From Pseudomonas sp. UMAB-08 (GTDB lineage: Bacteria > Pseudomonadota > Gammaproteobacteria > Pseudomonadales > Pseudomonadaceae): a stretch of 64,000 bases of DNA. Numbering within the stretch: position 1 is the stretch's first letter; each line of letters begins with the position of its first letter. The DNA lies in NCBI RefSeq assembly GCF_900095225.1, contig NZ_LT607418.1:254570-318569 (forward strand), read 5' to 3'. Positions 10,844 to 19,270 of the stretch are shown here, piece by piece. A program made the position numbers and the translations under genes. The notes below the pieces were generated by a model. That model saw nothing but the letters and a program-made list of their open reading frames with translations. It had not been told where the DNA came from and ran no database searches.

Positions 10844-11938
10844 TTACCGACTCAAGGAAAGAGTGTCTGGCGTGAAGAAAGAAATCCCGTTCATACCCAC
10901 TGCGACGGCCCCACCCTGAGCCGATGCCTGGAGCGCGAGAAACGGAAACTGCTGGGTCGGCAGCACACGGCCGAAGCTTCGGCCATCATCACGGCTGAGC
11001 CAGCCCACTCCAGACTCGTCCACCAGCAGGATCGAGCCATCGACTAACGCAGTCCCCGCTGTCAGGCTCTGGCGGGTGTCCACACGCACTCGCGTCCAGG
11101 TCCCGCCGGCATCGGTCGAACGGAACAGGTGGCCGCGCAAGCCGAATGCCAAAAGGCTGTTTTGGGGGCTGACCACCAAGCCGAAGAAGCTCCCCACATA
11201 GGGTTCACCCAGCGACTTGAAATCACGCGCATCTTTGCTCAGGCGGTACAAACCACCTTGTTCGCCGGCCAGATAGACCTTGTCACCCAAGGTGCGCGCA
11301 ACATTGATATGGCGCTGAGCGGAGCCATCGAGGAGCGCCAGGGAGGGCGACCAACTGCGGCCACCGTCTGCGGTGGAGAAACCAAGACCGTAAGCACCTA
11401 CGACGAGTGCGTGATCCTTGTCGAAACACTGGATATCGAGGAAGGGTTTATCCGCGCCATCTGTCACCAGATTTCGCGCGTTCTGCAGACTTGCTGCATT
11501 TTTTTCATCACTGGCCTCAAGGATCGCTTGTGCGGCTTTGATGCCATCCAGTTGCGCGGCCCAGCTCTTGCCAGCGTCGTCACTTTTGAGGATCACGCCT
11601 CGATGGCCAACTGCCCAGCCTGTGTTGCGGTCGGCGAAGCACACCCCGGTGAGCGTCACACTGACCGGAACATGAGCCTGCTGCCAGCTCTGCCCCTGGT
11701 CATCCGAATAAAGGATATGCCCACGCACGCCGACTGCTATCAAGCGGTCGCCGGCCTGAGTGATGGCACTGAGCATGGAGCGCTGCGCAAGCGCTGAAAC
11801 CGGTGAACGTTGTTGGAGCGTATCCTGCACATTTTTGAGTACAGGGGCGCTGGCTACCAGCTCATCAGCACACGCCAGACCGCCCCCACCCAGCAGGCAC
11901 ATCAAGAACAACCAACGGGTAAACCTTATTATTTTCAC
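10844..11938 (-). CDS. YCF48/BNR-repeat beta-propeller, periplasmic
   Basis: A 364-residue exported protein. The start is a GTG at 11938 behind GGAGG; residues 1-25 are a signal peptide ending ACA. The mature part contains repeated propeller blades of the form GxIlxSDDxGxSWxxxxxP, for example ILYSDDQGQSWQQ, ILKSDDAGKSWAA, GFSTADGGRSWSP, LFRSTDAGGTWTR and WLSRDDGRSFGR. This is the photosynthesis-system-II assembly factor YCF48-related group. In many proteobacteria such genes sit beside RND transporters and DUF1302/DUF1329 genes, as here. A role as assembly factor or periplasmic partner of the RND pump is an inference. Confidence 0.85.
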   Translation of the reverse strand: MKIIRFTRWLFLMCLLGGGGLACADELVASAPVLKNVQDTLQQRSPVSALAQRSMLSAITQAGDRLIAVGVRGHILYSDDQGQSWQQAHVPVSVTLTGVCFADRNTGWAVGHRGVILKSDDAGKSWAAQLDGIKAAQAILEASDEKNAASLQNARNLVTDGADKPFLDIQCFDKDHALVVGAYGLGFSTADGGRSWSPSLALLDGSAQRHINVARTLGDKVYLAGEQGGLYRLSKDARDFKSLGEPYVGSFFGLVVSPQNSLLAFGLRGHLFRSTDAGGTWTRVRVDTRQSLTAGTALVDGSILLVDESGVGWLSRDDGRSFGRVLPTQQFPFLALQASAQGGAVAVGMNGISFFTPDTLSLSR

Positions 11939-12018
11939 GGTGCAACCTCCGTTCCCACAAACAACCCGACACTCTGCCTGCCCTGACAGTAAGGGCAGGC
12001 AGCAACCGCCATCAGCGC

Positions 12019-13392
12019 TTAACGAGCACTTTGGTTGGTCAGTGATTCCGGCGAGAAGAAGCTTTCACGACGACGCTCGGCAGTGCTGTATTGATCATTG
12101 CCAGCATCACCCAAGGCGCAGTTGTAAACCCAGGCTTTGGTTCGATGGTCATGGAAAAAGCTGGTGCAGTAGTTGACGGTGGCCGGGATGTCCGGTGCAG
12201 CAAACGGGGTGGTCATCGAGGTACGCCACAGCGTGCCTTCGGCGTCCCAGCCATCCATAATCGCCGAGCCCCAGTTATCTTCGTCGTAGTAATAGACACG
12301 CTTGGGTACGGCGTGACGCTTGCCCGGCTTGAGCGTCGATTCAACCACCCAGACCCGGTGCAACTCCCAGCGCATCATGTCCGGTTTGGCGTGCCGTGGC
12401 CCCATCACGTCCTGATCGCTGTGGGCCAGCAACTTGTTGTCGTTGTAGGGAATGTACATTTCTTTCTTGCCCAGCAACTTCCAGTCATAACGCTCGGGAG
12501 AGCCCACGCCACCGAAGTTCTCATCGATGAAATTCACCCCCGAGGCAACAACGTTAGGCGTATCGAAGTTGATGCTTGGCGCGCGTCGAACACGACGTTG
12601 GCCAGCCAGGTATTGCCAGAGTGTGCGGCCTTTGACGTAGTCAAAACCGCTGTGCAGCATCAGTGCCTCACCGGCGCGAAAGGCAGGGGCGTTGGTCACC
12701 TGAATGGCCAGCATGTATTCAGGATCGGGCACGGTCGCTGCCGAGCCTTCTTTGTAGTAATAGGGGTACTGCGCCTCATCGACTGCCGAGGTGGCCAGCA
12801 CTTGCTTACCATCGGCAGTGGTGGTCCATACCTTGTATTTGCTGTGAGTCGACTCCCCGCGCCACAGTGACAGATGGTTCCAATGCACCTCTAGTCCCGA
12901 CTGCGGGACCGGGAACGGCACGCCGCCATAAGCGCCCTTGACGATCAAACCGTCGCCCTCAAGCTTGGCCTCGGTCGCGTTTTTAAAGGTGTTGTCATAG
13001 ATCCATTGCGGCGCGGCCGCAGTACGGCGGGTCGGATAGACATCGATACGGAACGTCTGCGGATTGTCCTTGAACAGTTGCTTGACGCCGTCGGCCAACT
13101 TATCGGCGTACTGCGGCATGTTGCTCGCAGTAATACTGAACAACGGTTTGTCGGCCGCAAACGGATCGACATTGCGATGCCCGTTCTGAAACCCTGCCGG
13201 GATTTGAGTAAAACCACCGGTCCAGGCCGGAATGCTGCCGTCGGCATTGGCTGCACGCTCGGCGCCCATGGGCGTGAGTTTGCCTTTCAGCGCATCAGCC
13301 TCCTGCGGGCTGACTGCGGCGTGGGCCACATCGAGGCACAGAGCCAAAAGCGAGAAGCAGGCCAGCCGATTTATTGTTTTATTCGTGTACAT
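12019..13392 (-). CDS. DUF1329 outer-membrane-associated protein
   Basis: A 457-residue protein starting MYTNKTINRLACF with a signal peptide cleaved after about residue 25 (AHAAVSP). The family signature GAERAANADGSIPAWTGG follows immediately, and the C-terminal part has the aromatic-rich DUF1329 segments (WDAEGTLWRTSM, TPFAAPDIPATVNYC). DUF1329 proteins are LolB/LolA-like in fold and are usually encoded next to DUF1302 proteins. AAGGGG precedes the start. The gene lies 10 bases after the DUF1302 stop codon, so the two are probably made together. Binding or transport of a hydrophobic ligand is the likely role, but the ligand is unknown. Confidence 0.9.
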   Translation of the reverse strand: MYTNKTINRLACFSLLALCLDVAHAAVSPQEADALKGKLTPMGAERAANADGSIPAWTGGFTQIPAGFQNGHRNVDPFAADKPLFSITASNMPQYADKLADGVKQLFKDNPQTFRIDVYPTRRTAAAPQWIYDNTFKNATEAKLEGDGLIVKGAYGGVPFPVPQSGLEVHWNHLSLWRGESTHSKYKVWTTTADGKQVLATSAVDEAQYPYYYKEGSAATVPDPEYMLAIQVTNAPAFRAGEALMLHSGFDYVKGRTLWQYLAGQRRVRRAPSINFDTPNVVASGVNFIDENFGGVGSPERYDWKLLGKKEMYIPYNDNKLLAHSDQDVMGPRHAKPDMMRWELHRVWVVESTLKPGKRHAVPKRVYYYDEDNWGSAIMDGWDAEGTLWRTSMTTPFAAPDIPATVNYCTSFFHDHRTKAWVYNCALGDAGNDQYSTAERRRESFFSPESLTNQSAR

Positions 13393-13402
13393 GTTCAACC
13401 CC

Positions 13403-15079
13403 TTAAAAGGTTTGCGATACGCTGAATGCAACGAAGTCGCGGTCGGCATTGGTCTGCTTATAGGTTTTGATACCGTTGATATTTATCGGCGCCGAAGAAC
13501 CGTAGAAACCGTTGTAGGTGAGCGAAACCGTCAGCGACTTCAAATACTCGGCAGAGAGACCAATGTTGTAATCGCCACCCTTGGCCTGGCTGAAACCACC
13601 TACGGCAGAAGAACGTCCATCGATGCCATAGCTGAAGCCCATGGGCACGGACAAGTCGGTGCCATCGAACACCTGGAAGTAGGTCGGCGTGAACGCCCAG
13701 CGCATCGCCAAGGCATCACGGGTACTGTTCGGGTCGAGAGCATCAGGATTGCTTGTAATGCTCAGGGTCCGGTTCCAGGCCAGCTCGCCAAGCAAGGTCG
13801 CGGTATCCCAGAACGTATCGGTGGGCAGGACATTGATCACGTTGATCTGCGCATGAGCGGTATTACCCACCGCATACAGCCGGTTGTGATCGTTATCGCC
13901 ATTGCCCGTCAGGTCGACCAGGGTCAGGCTGACCAAAGGTGCATTGCGGCGAATGGACGCTTCGAAGCCAAAGTTGGCGTTGCCGATACCACGGTTGGCG
14001 CTGAAGCCGTAAGCCTTGATGTCCTCCGGGTAAACCAGCATGTATTCGCCAATTTTGTCTGCGGGCTCGCCTGCTCCGACACCGACGCCAGGACGAACCT
14101 GAACCTGAAAGTTCTTGTCGTGGTAGCGAATCGCATAGAAGCCAAAATCGGTGTCCAGCTCCTCGGAGCGGTAACGCAGTTGCAGGCCACCTTGGCCGGA
14201 ATCACGCGCCTTGACATCCCGGCCCCTGTAGAAGGAAGCCACGGGGCCTAGGCCCGGCTGGGTCGCCACAACAATCCGCTCGCCGCCTTCATCCACCAGA
14301 TCAGCCGGGCTGAAGTAACTGCCAGCGGCTGGAATACGGTTGGCCTCCCATCGAAACTGGTAATAACCGCCCACGGAGACAGTGGGTGTCAGTTGCAACT
14401 GGGTGGAGAATTGCTGAACCGGCCGACCGAGTTCCTTGAACTGGGTGTTCGGCACCGAAAGCGCCTTCACTGCATCAATCGGTTGCTGCCCGACAGCAAT
14501 ACCGTTGTTGCCAAAAAACAGGCTTTCGCCATACACCAACGCGTGCTTACCAAGTCGGGCAACCCCCCACATCTCGTCGCCCATGGTGAAGTCGCTGTAG
14601 ACAAAGGCATCAAGCAGTTCAGCCTTGCGCCCATGCAAGTCACGGGTATCGTGCGTGAAGTGGTTGTGATCAACGCTGACCGAGTTCGCGGTATCCGGAG
14701 AGTTATTATCGTTTTGCTTGTTATAAACGTCGTCATACCAAGCCGCGCCGCTTAAACGAACACCCGCACCATTACGCGAGATATCCAGCTCCGAAAGCCA
14801 GTCCACCCGATCAGAGATCAGGCCCTTATCGAAATTTCGGTCGCCATCATCAAGAGTAGGGTCGGCGGTCAACTTGTCCGATTGCCCCTTAACCCGCCAG
14901 GCATTGCTGTACTTGAGGGTGTTGTCCCAGCGGACCTGCACATCGCTTCCGGTATCCAGCTGGAATGCTGATGCTGAAAGTGATGCACACGTGGCTATCG
15001 CGGTGGATATCGCAGAAAGAGCAAAGCGGTGACGAGATAAAAAGGGTAGGCGCGTTTGGAGAGCTGCATTCATATGCAT
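13403..15079 (-). CDS. DUF1302 outer-membrane beta-barrel-like protein
   Basis: A 558-residue exported protein. A signal peptide ends near residue 37 (SASAFQLD), and the mature part starts with the family sequence FQLDTGSDVQVRWDNTLKYSNAWRV. The rest is rich in alternating polar/aromatic strands, and the last residue is phenylalanine (SQTF), as in many outer-membrane barrels. DUF1302 proteins are thought to be outer-membrane barrels paired with DUF1329 proteins. I chose the ATG at 15079, behind AAAGAGG; an ATG two codons later is possible. A 114-base gap separates it from the monooxygenase gene upstream, room for an internal promoter, but none is clear. Confidence 0.88.
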   Translation of the reverse strand: MHMNAALQTRLPFLSRHRFALSAISTAIATCASLSASAFQLDTGSDVQVRWDNTLKYSNAWRVKGQSDKLTADPTLDDGDRNFDKGLISDRVDWLSELDISRNGAGVRLSGAAWYDDVYNKQNDNNSPDTANSVSVDHNHFTHDTRDLHGRKAELLDAFVYSDFTMGDEMWGVARLGKHALVYGESLFFGNNGIAVGQQPIDAVKALSVPNTQFKELGRPVQQFSTQLQLTPTVSVGGYYQFRWEANRIPAAGSYFSPADLVDEGGERIVVATQPGLGPVASFYRGRDVKARDSGQGGLQLRYRSEELDTDFGFYAIRYHDKNFQVQVRPGVGVGAGEPADKIGEYMLVYPEDIKAYGFSANRGIGNANFGFEASIRRNAPLVSLTLVDLTGNGDNDHNRLYAVGNTAHAQINVINVLPTDTFWDTATLLGELAWNRTLSITSNPDALDPNSTRDALAMRWAFTPTYFQVFDGTDLSVPMGFSYGIDGRSSAVGGFSQAKGGDYNIGLSAEYLKSLTVSLTYNGFYGSSAPININGIKTYKQTNADRDFVAFSVSQTF

Positions 15080-15193
15080 AACCACTGCCTCTTTGTGACG
15101 GACTGGCCGTCGCTTTCTTATTGTTTTTAATTGCACTGCGCCAGGCGTCTACCCAGCGACAGTGCTGACTGTTGTAGGCACTACATGTATCGG

Positions 15194-16402
15194 TCAGACG
15201 GCATCTCTTTCGAAAACCATCGGGGGTAGTTTCTGCCCCAGGAGATAACCGCCCAGCAGCCCGGCGGTGTCATCGGCGTTCTGTGTGATGTGATTGGCCG
15301 CCGCGATGATGTCGCGCAGAATCCGCTGCAAGGCGTTGTCCAGGTAGATGCCGCGAGCCGAAGTCGCCTTGAACAGCAACATCACCGCCTCTTCGCAATC
15401 GCGACCGACGCGCGCGATATCCAGCATGTGATGCACACGATCATGGGTCGGTACCAACTGCCGTTGCTCCACTTGTTCGGTGGTCTCGGTCATCATCTGC
15501 AACAAGCGGGCACGCGCCGACCGAACACGAACCACGGCATTGCCCAATCGATCCTTGACGTAAGGGCTCATGGCCGCAGGTATACCGCCAGTGGTGTCGG
15601 TGCGTACTTTCATTTGCTCGATATATTCGTCAATGCCGCCTTGAGCGATCCCCACCAACACCGCAGAAACAGCGCCAAAAAACACCTGATTGAACGGGTA
15701 CAGGTAATGCGCAGGCCGATCAGACATTTGATAGTCGATCAAGCTGTGTGCACGGTGAGCCGGGACGAATGCATCCTTGATCACTAGACTTTTACTGCCG
15801 GTCCCCGCCAGACCGAAGACATGCCAGTCATCGACAATTTCATACTCCGAACGAGGTACCAACATCGCCATGCGATCAGTCATGCGGCCCTCAGCGTCCT
15901 TGCGCATGGCACCGATAAACGCCCAGTGGGAATGATCGCAGCCGCTAGAGGTCTTCCAGGTACCGCTGAGTCGATAGCCCCCATCGACCTCCACGAGCTT
16001 ACCGAACGGAGGGTAGGACGAGGCGACGATCAGACCATCGTCTTCGCCCCAGACGTCCTGTCCGGCACGCGGGTCCATGCTGCCAAATTCCCATTGATGG
16101 ATGCCCAGGATCATCATGTTCCAGCCGCTGCTACCACAGCCGCGTCCCAGCTCCATGAGTACTTTGTAAAACACCGCAGGGTTCATTTCCCAGCCGCCAT
16201 GGCGTGCCGGTTGTAGAATTTTGAAGAAGCCAGCCGCCTTGAAGGTCGCGATAGTTTCTGCCGAAACCATGCGATTGCGCTCCACCGAGGCCGCTTTCTC
16301 ACGCAGCATCGGAATCATGTCGCGCGCACGCTGCACCAGCTCTGCTTGTGTGGGAATCGCCTGGCCAAATACCGGCGTGGCCTGTTTGAGTAATCCGTTC
16401 AT
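15194..16402 (-). CDS. flavin-dependent monooxygenase, oxygenase component (HsaA/HpaH-C2-like)
   Basis: A 402-residue protein of the acyl-CoA-dehydrogenase fold used by two-component phenol hydroxylases. Motifs are FFKILQPARHGGWEMNPAVFYKVL near residue 58, the GCGSSGWNMMILGIHQWEFG segment, DGGYRLSGTWKTSSGCDHSHW near residue 135 and GLAGTGSKSLVIKDAFVP near residue 190, all as in HsaA-like enzymes. The family ortho-hydroxylates a phenol using reduced flavin and oxygen, producing a catechol. The reductase partner is encoded just upstream and the extradiol dioxygenase two genes further up, which fits hydroxylation followed by ring cleavage. The ring substrate (steroid-derived, alkylphenol or other) cannot be assigned. 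Confidence 0.88.
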   Translation of the reverse strand: MNGLLKQATPVFGQAIPTQAELVQRARDMIPMLREKAASVERNRMVSAETIATFKAAGFFKILQPARHGGWEMNPAVFYKVLMELGRGCGSSGWNMMILGIHQWEFGSMDPRAGQDVWGEDDGLIVASSYPPFGKLVEVDGGYRLSGTWKTSSGCDHSHWAFIGAMRKDAEGRMTDRMAMLVPRSEYEIVDDWHVFGLAGTGSKSLVIKDAFVPAHRAHSLIDYQMSDRPAHYLYPFNQVFFGAVSAVLVGIAQGGIDEYIEQMKVRTDTTGGIPAAMSPYVKDRLGNAVVRVRSARARLLQMMTETTEQVEQRQLVPTHDRVHHMLDIARVGRDCEEAVMLLFKATSARGIYLDNALQRILRDIIAAANHITQNADDTAGLLGGYLLGQKLPPMVFERDAV

Positions 16403-16439
16403 CGTCTTTCCTCGTCTTATTGTTATCGGCGCAGGCGGC

Positions 16440-16976
16440 TTAGCGCAGCGCAGTGAAGCGGCTGTTGAAATACAGCAGCGGGTCGACATCCTCACCACAA
16501 CCACCAACGCTGATCACTTCACAAAGGAACATGTCGTGGGTGCTGGCGGGCAATGTCTCGACGACCCGGCATTCAAAACTGGCGAGGGCATCGTCCAGAA
16601 TGGGGACGCCGCCTTTTCCGTAAACCCAATGGCCTTCATCGAAACGCGCCTCAGCCACCACGCCCTCAACCATGCCGGCAAAACGCCGGGCGATGGATTC
16701 CTGATCGCGATTCAATACGTTGATGCTCAGCGCCTGGTGCGCCTGGATCACCGCATGTGCACGCACGTTCCGATTGACGCAAACCAACAGACGCGGCGGG
16801 TTGGCGGTCACCGAGCACACCGCCGTTGCGGTCAACCCGGCACGCTCATGCTTGTCACCGCTGGCAATGACCACACAACTGGCGGCCAGATAACGCATGC
16901 CCTTACAAAAATCAGCCACTTCCACCGGCGGTGGTGCGGGCCTCTGCGAAGGGGTGTTCAGCGCGGCGCTCATCAT
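16440..16976 (-). CDS. flavin reductase of two-component monooxygenase (HsaB-like)
   Basis: A 178-residue FMN-binding split-barrel protein. It begins its fold at FCKGMRYLAASCVVIASGDKHERAGLTATAVCSVTANPPRLLVCVN, the standard flavin-reductase sequence, with a later FECRVVETLPASTHDMFLCEV. It supplies reduced flavin from NAD(P)H to the monooxygenase encoded immediately downstream. The ATG at 16976 overlaps the stop codon of the second hydrolase gene by four bases, so the two are translationally coupled. Confidence 0.9.
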   Translation of the reverse strand: MMSAALNTPSQRPAPPPVEVADFCKGMRYLAASCVVIASGDKHERAGLTATAVCSVTANPPRLLVCVNRNVRAHAVIQAHQALSINVLNRDQESIARRFAGMVEGVVAEARFDEGHWVYGKGGVPILDDALASFECRVVETLPASTHDMFLCEVISVGGCGEDVDPLLYFNSRFTALR

Positions 16977-17860
16977 GCGGGTACCCTCCCGGTCGAGAGG
17001 AACTCGACCATGACGTGGTTGAATTCTTTGGCGTCTTCGTATTGGGGCCAGTGACCCGCGTCGGTGTGCATGACATAGAGCTGACCTTTGGGCAGCCGGG
17101 GCAATGCCGATTCGGCGGCAGCTACGTCATGAATCGGGTTGTGGCGTGTCCACAACAGCAAGGTTTCGCACTCGACTTTTTCCAACTCGATCATGTCTGG
17201 CTGTGCTTCACCCGAGGTCACTTTGCGCAGCCGTGTATAAATCAGCGGCGCCACTTTCTGAAAACCTTCAGAGGCATAAATCGCCAGACGAGCGCCAATC
17301 AGCTCGGCGCTGAGCAGATGCCAGTTGCCCTCATACATCAGCCACTGCATGCGGGCTCTAACGCTCTCGAACGTCGGAACTTGCCCAATACTGCGAGCGG
17401 ACAGCGCAGCCAGATTCGCCAAGTCTTGACGGCCCTTTTCAGTGACGACAGGAATACCGCCAGTGGTGTTCAGGACGGCACGCAAGACTCGTTTCGGATA
17501 GCGTACGGCGAACGTTCCGGCCACCACGCCACCTAGCGACTCGCCGGAAAGGTGCGCCCTGTCGATGTCCAGTGCGTCCATCAATTCACGCAACTGCTCA
17601 ACATAGTCGGCAATGGAGTAGTCAATATCGGTCTTCTTCTCGGATAGACCATGACCAACGAAGTCAAACGCAATAACGTGAAAGTACTCCGCCAGTGCCA
17701 CGACATTCTTGGCATAAGCTTCGAGGTGTCCGCCGATGCCGTGCATCAACAGCAGCGCCTGCGGCTTGCCACGGCCTGCCTCGGCAATGCGGGTTACACC
17801 ATAGGTAGGCAGATCGATATAGCGGATCTGCGCGCCCATAAAATCCAGCCAGATACTCAT
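16973..17860 (-). CDS. alpha/beta hydrolase, second hydrolase of the cluster
   Basis: A 295-residue alpha/beta hydrolase with HGIGGHLEAY as oxyanion region (near residue 40), nucleophile elbow GESLGG near residue 107, and histidine in AGHWPQYED near residue 268. The usual acid motif GRxDxxxP reads WTRHNPIHD, so the aspartate expected at that place is not present and the acid may come from the aspartate four residues later. It could be a meta-cleavage hydrolase for a different ring product, or an esterase for the side chain. It lies between the dioxygenase and flavin reductase genes. Its activity should be considered open. Confidence 0.82.
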   Translation of the reverse strand: MSIWLDFMGAQIRYIDLPTYGVTRIAEAGRGKPQALLLMHGIGGHLEAYAKNVVALAEYFHVIAFDFVGHGLSEKKTDIDYSIADYVEQLRELMDALDIDRAHLSGESLGGVVAGTFAVRYPKRVLRAVLNTTGGIPVVTEKGRQDLANLAALSARSIGQVPTFESVRARMQWLMYEGNWHLLSAELIGARLAIYASEGFQKVAPLIYTRLRKVTSGEAQPDMIELEKVECETLLLWTRHNPIHDVAAAESALPRLPKGQLYVMHTDAGHWPQYEDAKEFNHVMVEFLSTGRVPA

Positions 17861-17885
17861 GATGCCTCTCCCGTTAGCCGCCCGT

Positions 17886-18776
17886 TCATACGACCGGATT
17901 ACGCTTGTGTCCCCAGTCGCTCAACTGGCTATAACTGCGAACTTCCCAATGTGCATCGTCGATCACCACCCCGCCCCAACCGAACTCGAAGTTGAAACCC
18001 GAGGGTGTCTGCGCATAGAAGGAAAAGGTCCGGTCGTTCGGGTGATGCCCCAACTCCATAACGATCGGGATACCAGCCGCGATACAACGGTCGTAGGCCT
18101 GGCCTACGTCATCGATGTCCTCAGACTGCACCATGAAATGGTTGAGGATTTTTGGAGCTGGCGCCTGAGCGGTAGCAATGGAGTGATGGCGCCCGGTTTT
18201 GGTATGGAAGAAGGTCGCGTCGACCGTCACCCCTGGCATGATTTCTTCGCGGATGTAATCACTGACCTTGAGTTTCAGGACATCACGATAGAAGCGGACG
18301 GTCTCCGGGCCATTCTTGGCAAAGGGCAGCAGGTGGCCGATGCCCAACTCACCCGTGACGAAACGCCCCTTAAGCACCGTCGAGCGAAACGGATCCTGCA
18401 GCAGCGCAATACTGTGACCAAAAAAGAACTCATGATTGAAACCGTTCGGGTCGGAACAGCTGTAAGCTTTTTCAACCATCCGCCGCTTCAGCGTTTCGGC
18501 AGGCAGCAGCGACACTTCGACACCCTTTTCGCGCAGCTCAGCGACGAACTCCTCAAGCTCATCCTCGCAGTCCAACTGCCAACCTGCGACCAGCAAATCG
18601 TCGCAACTATTTTCTTCAAGGAAGAAACGTTGCTTATATTCATCCATGCGCAAGCTCAAGCCACCGGCATCACGCTGGCTCACCTGCATGCCTAATATGT
18701 CTGTCGCAAACCATTGCCATTTATCGAGATCGCTAACACCAAATCCCGCATAGGCCAGACTGGTAATTTCAGCCAC
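17886..18776 (-). CDS. type I extradiol (2,3-dihydroxybiphenyl-like) dioxygenase
   Basis: A 296-residue two-domain VOC-fold dioxygenase. The metal ligands are the histidine in ELGIGHLLPF near residue 146, the histidine in ILNHFMVQ near residue 212, and the glutamate in FNFEFGWGG near residue 263, the His-His-Glu triad of extradiol enzymes. It cleaves a catechol beside the hydroxyls to a ring-opened dienoate. I chose the GTG at 18776 since GAGGAG lies 8 bases upstream and the family sequence begins there (AEITSLAYAGFGVSDLDKW); an ATG at 18821 is the alternative. First gene of the minus-strand array, downstream of a sigma-54 promoter. Confidence 0.9.
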   Translation of the reverse strand: MAEITSLAYAGFGVSDLDKWQWFATDILGMQVSQRDAGGLSLRMDEYKQRFFLEENSCDDLLVAGWQLDCEDELEEFVAELREKGVEVSLLPAETLKRRMVEKAYSCSDPNGFNHEFFFGHSIALLQDPFRSTVLKGRFVTGELGIGHLLPFAKNGPETVRFYRDVLKLKVSDYIREEIMPGVTVDATFFHTKTGRHHSIATAQAPAPKILNHFMVQSEDIDDVGQAYDRCIAAGIPIVMELGHHPNDRTFSFYAQTPSGFNFEFGWGGVVIDDAHWEVRSYSQLSDWGHKRNPVV

Positions 18777-18878
18777 TTGAGAAGCTCCTCTGTCATTGTT
18801 GTTATTTTCAGGGAGGGGCATTTTCAATCCCCCTTCCCCGCCGTGCGAAGGCAATCACGGGGCGTTGACAGAGCAATT

Positions 18879-18893
18879 GCAACGGCTATGCCA
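18879..18893 (-). promoter_or_regulatory. sigma-54 promoter for the catabolic operon
   Basis: Read on the minus strand the site is TGGCATAGCCGTTGC, matching the -24/-12 consensus TGGCAC-N5-TTGC with one change and correct spacing. It lies about 100 bases upstream of the dioxygenase GTG and faces it. The adjacent regulator is a sigma-54 activator, which supports the call. Confidence 0.75.
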
Positions 18894-19038
18894 TAACCGA
18901 ATGGGGTGCTTAAAAACGTGACAAGAAATATATTTTTCTCTTATATTTCATAAAGATAGAAAATATAGCGATGCGCATTCGTCACCCATTTCGATGTCTA
19001 AAATGGGCCAGGCAAACGCGAGGTCCTTTCACCTTTTT

Positions 19039-19059
19039 ATGAATCTTCATCAAATTCAT
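19039..19059. promoter_or_regulatory. candidate upstream activator site (inverted repeat)
   Basis: ATGAAT and ATTCAT arms separated by nine bases, about 150 bases upstream of the sigma-54 element, a distance usual for enhancer sites of XylR/DmpR-type regulators. It does not match the XylR/DmpR site consensus that I know, so this rests on symmetry and position alone. Confidence 0.35.
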
Positions 19060-19270
19060 AACGAATTATGTGAGATCCACTTACGCGCCCGGAGACTCAC
19101 ACCCGCCGATAAACAGCCCGGTTAAAAAACAAATGCTCAAGGGCCATCCAAAAGGCTGAAAATATGGTTTGATAACCCGCGACTGTTGGCTGAGTGAATG
19201 GACTTCAAAGACAAGAAACGTTGTCACCGCGATCTTGCAATCAGCCCAATAATAAAAAAGGTAGGGGTTT

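Larger units (their letters stand above)
18777..19270. other. divergent control region of the catabolic cluster
   Basis: About 490 bases without a gene, between the dioxygenase gene (minus) and the V4R regulator gene (plus). It is markedly AT-rich between 18915 and 19075. It contains the sigma-54 -24/-12 element at 18879-18893 and an inverted repeat at 19039-19059, and it ends with the AGGTAGGGG ribosome site of the regulator. Confidence 0.7.
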
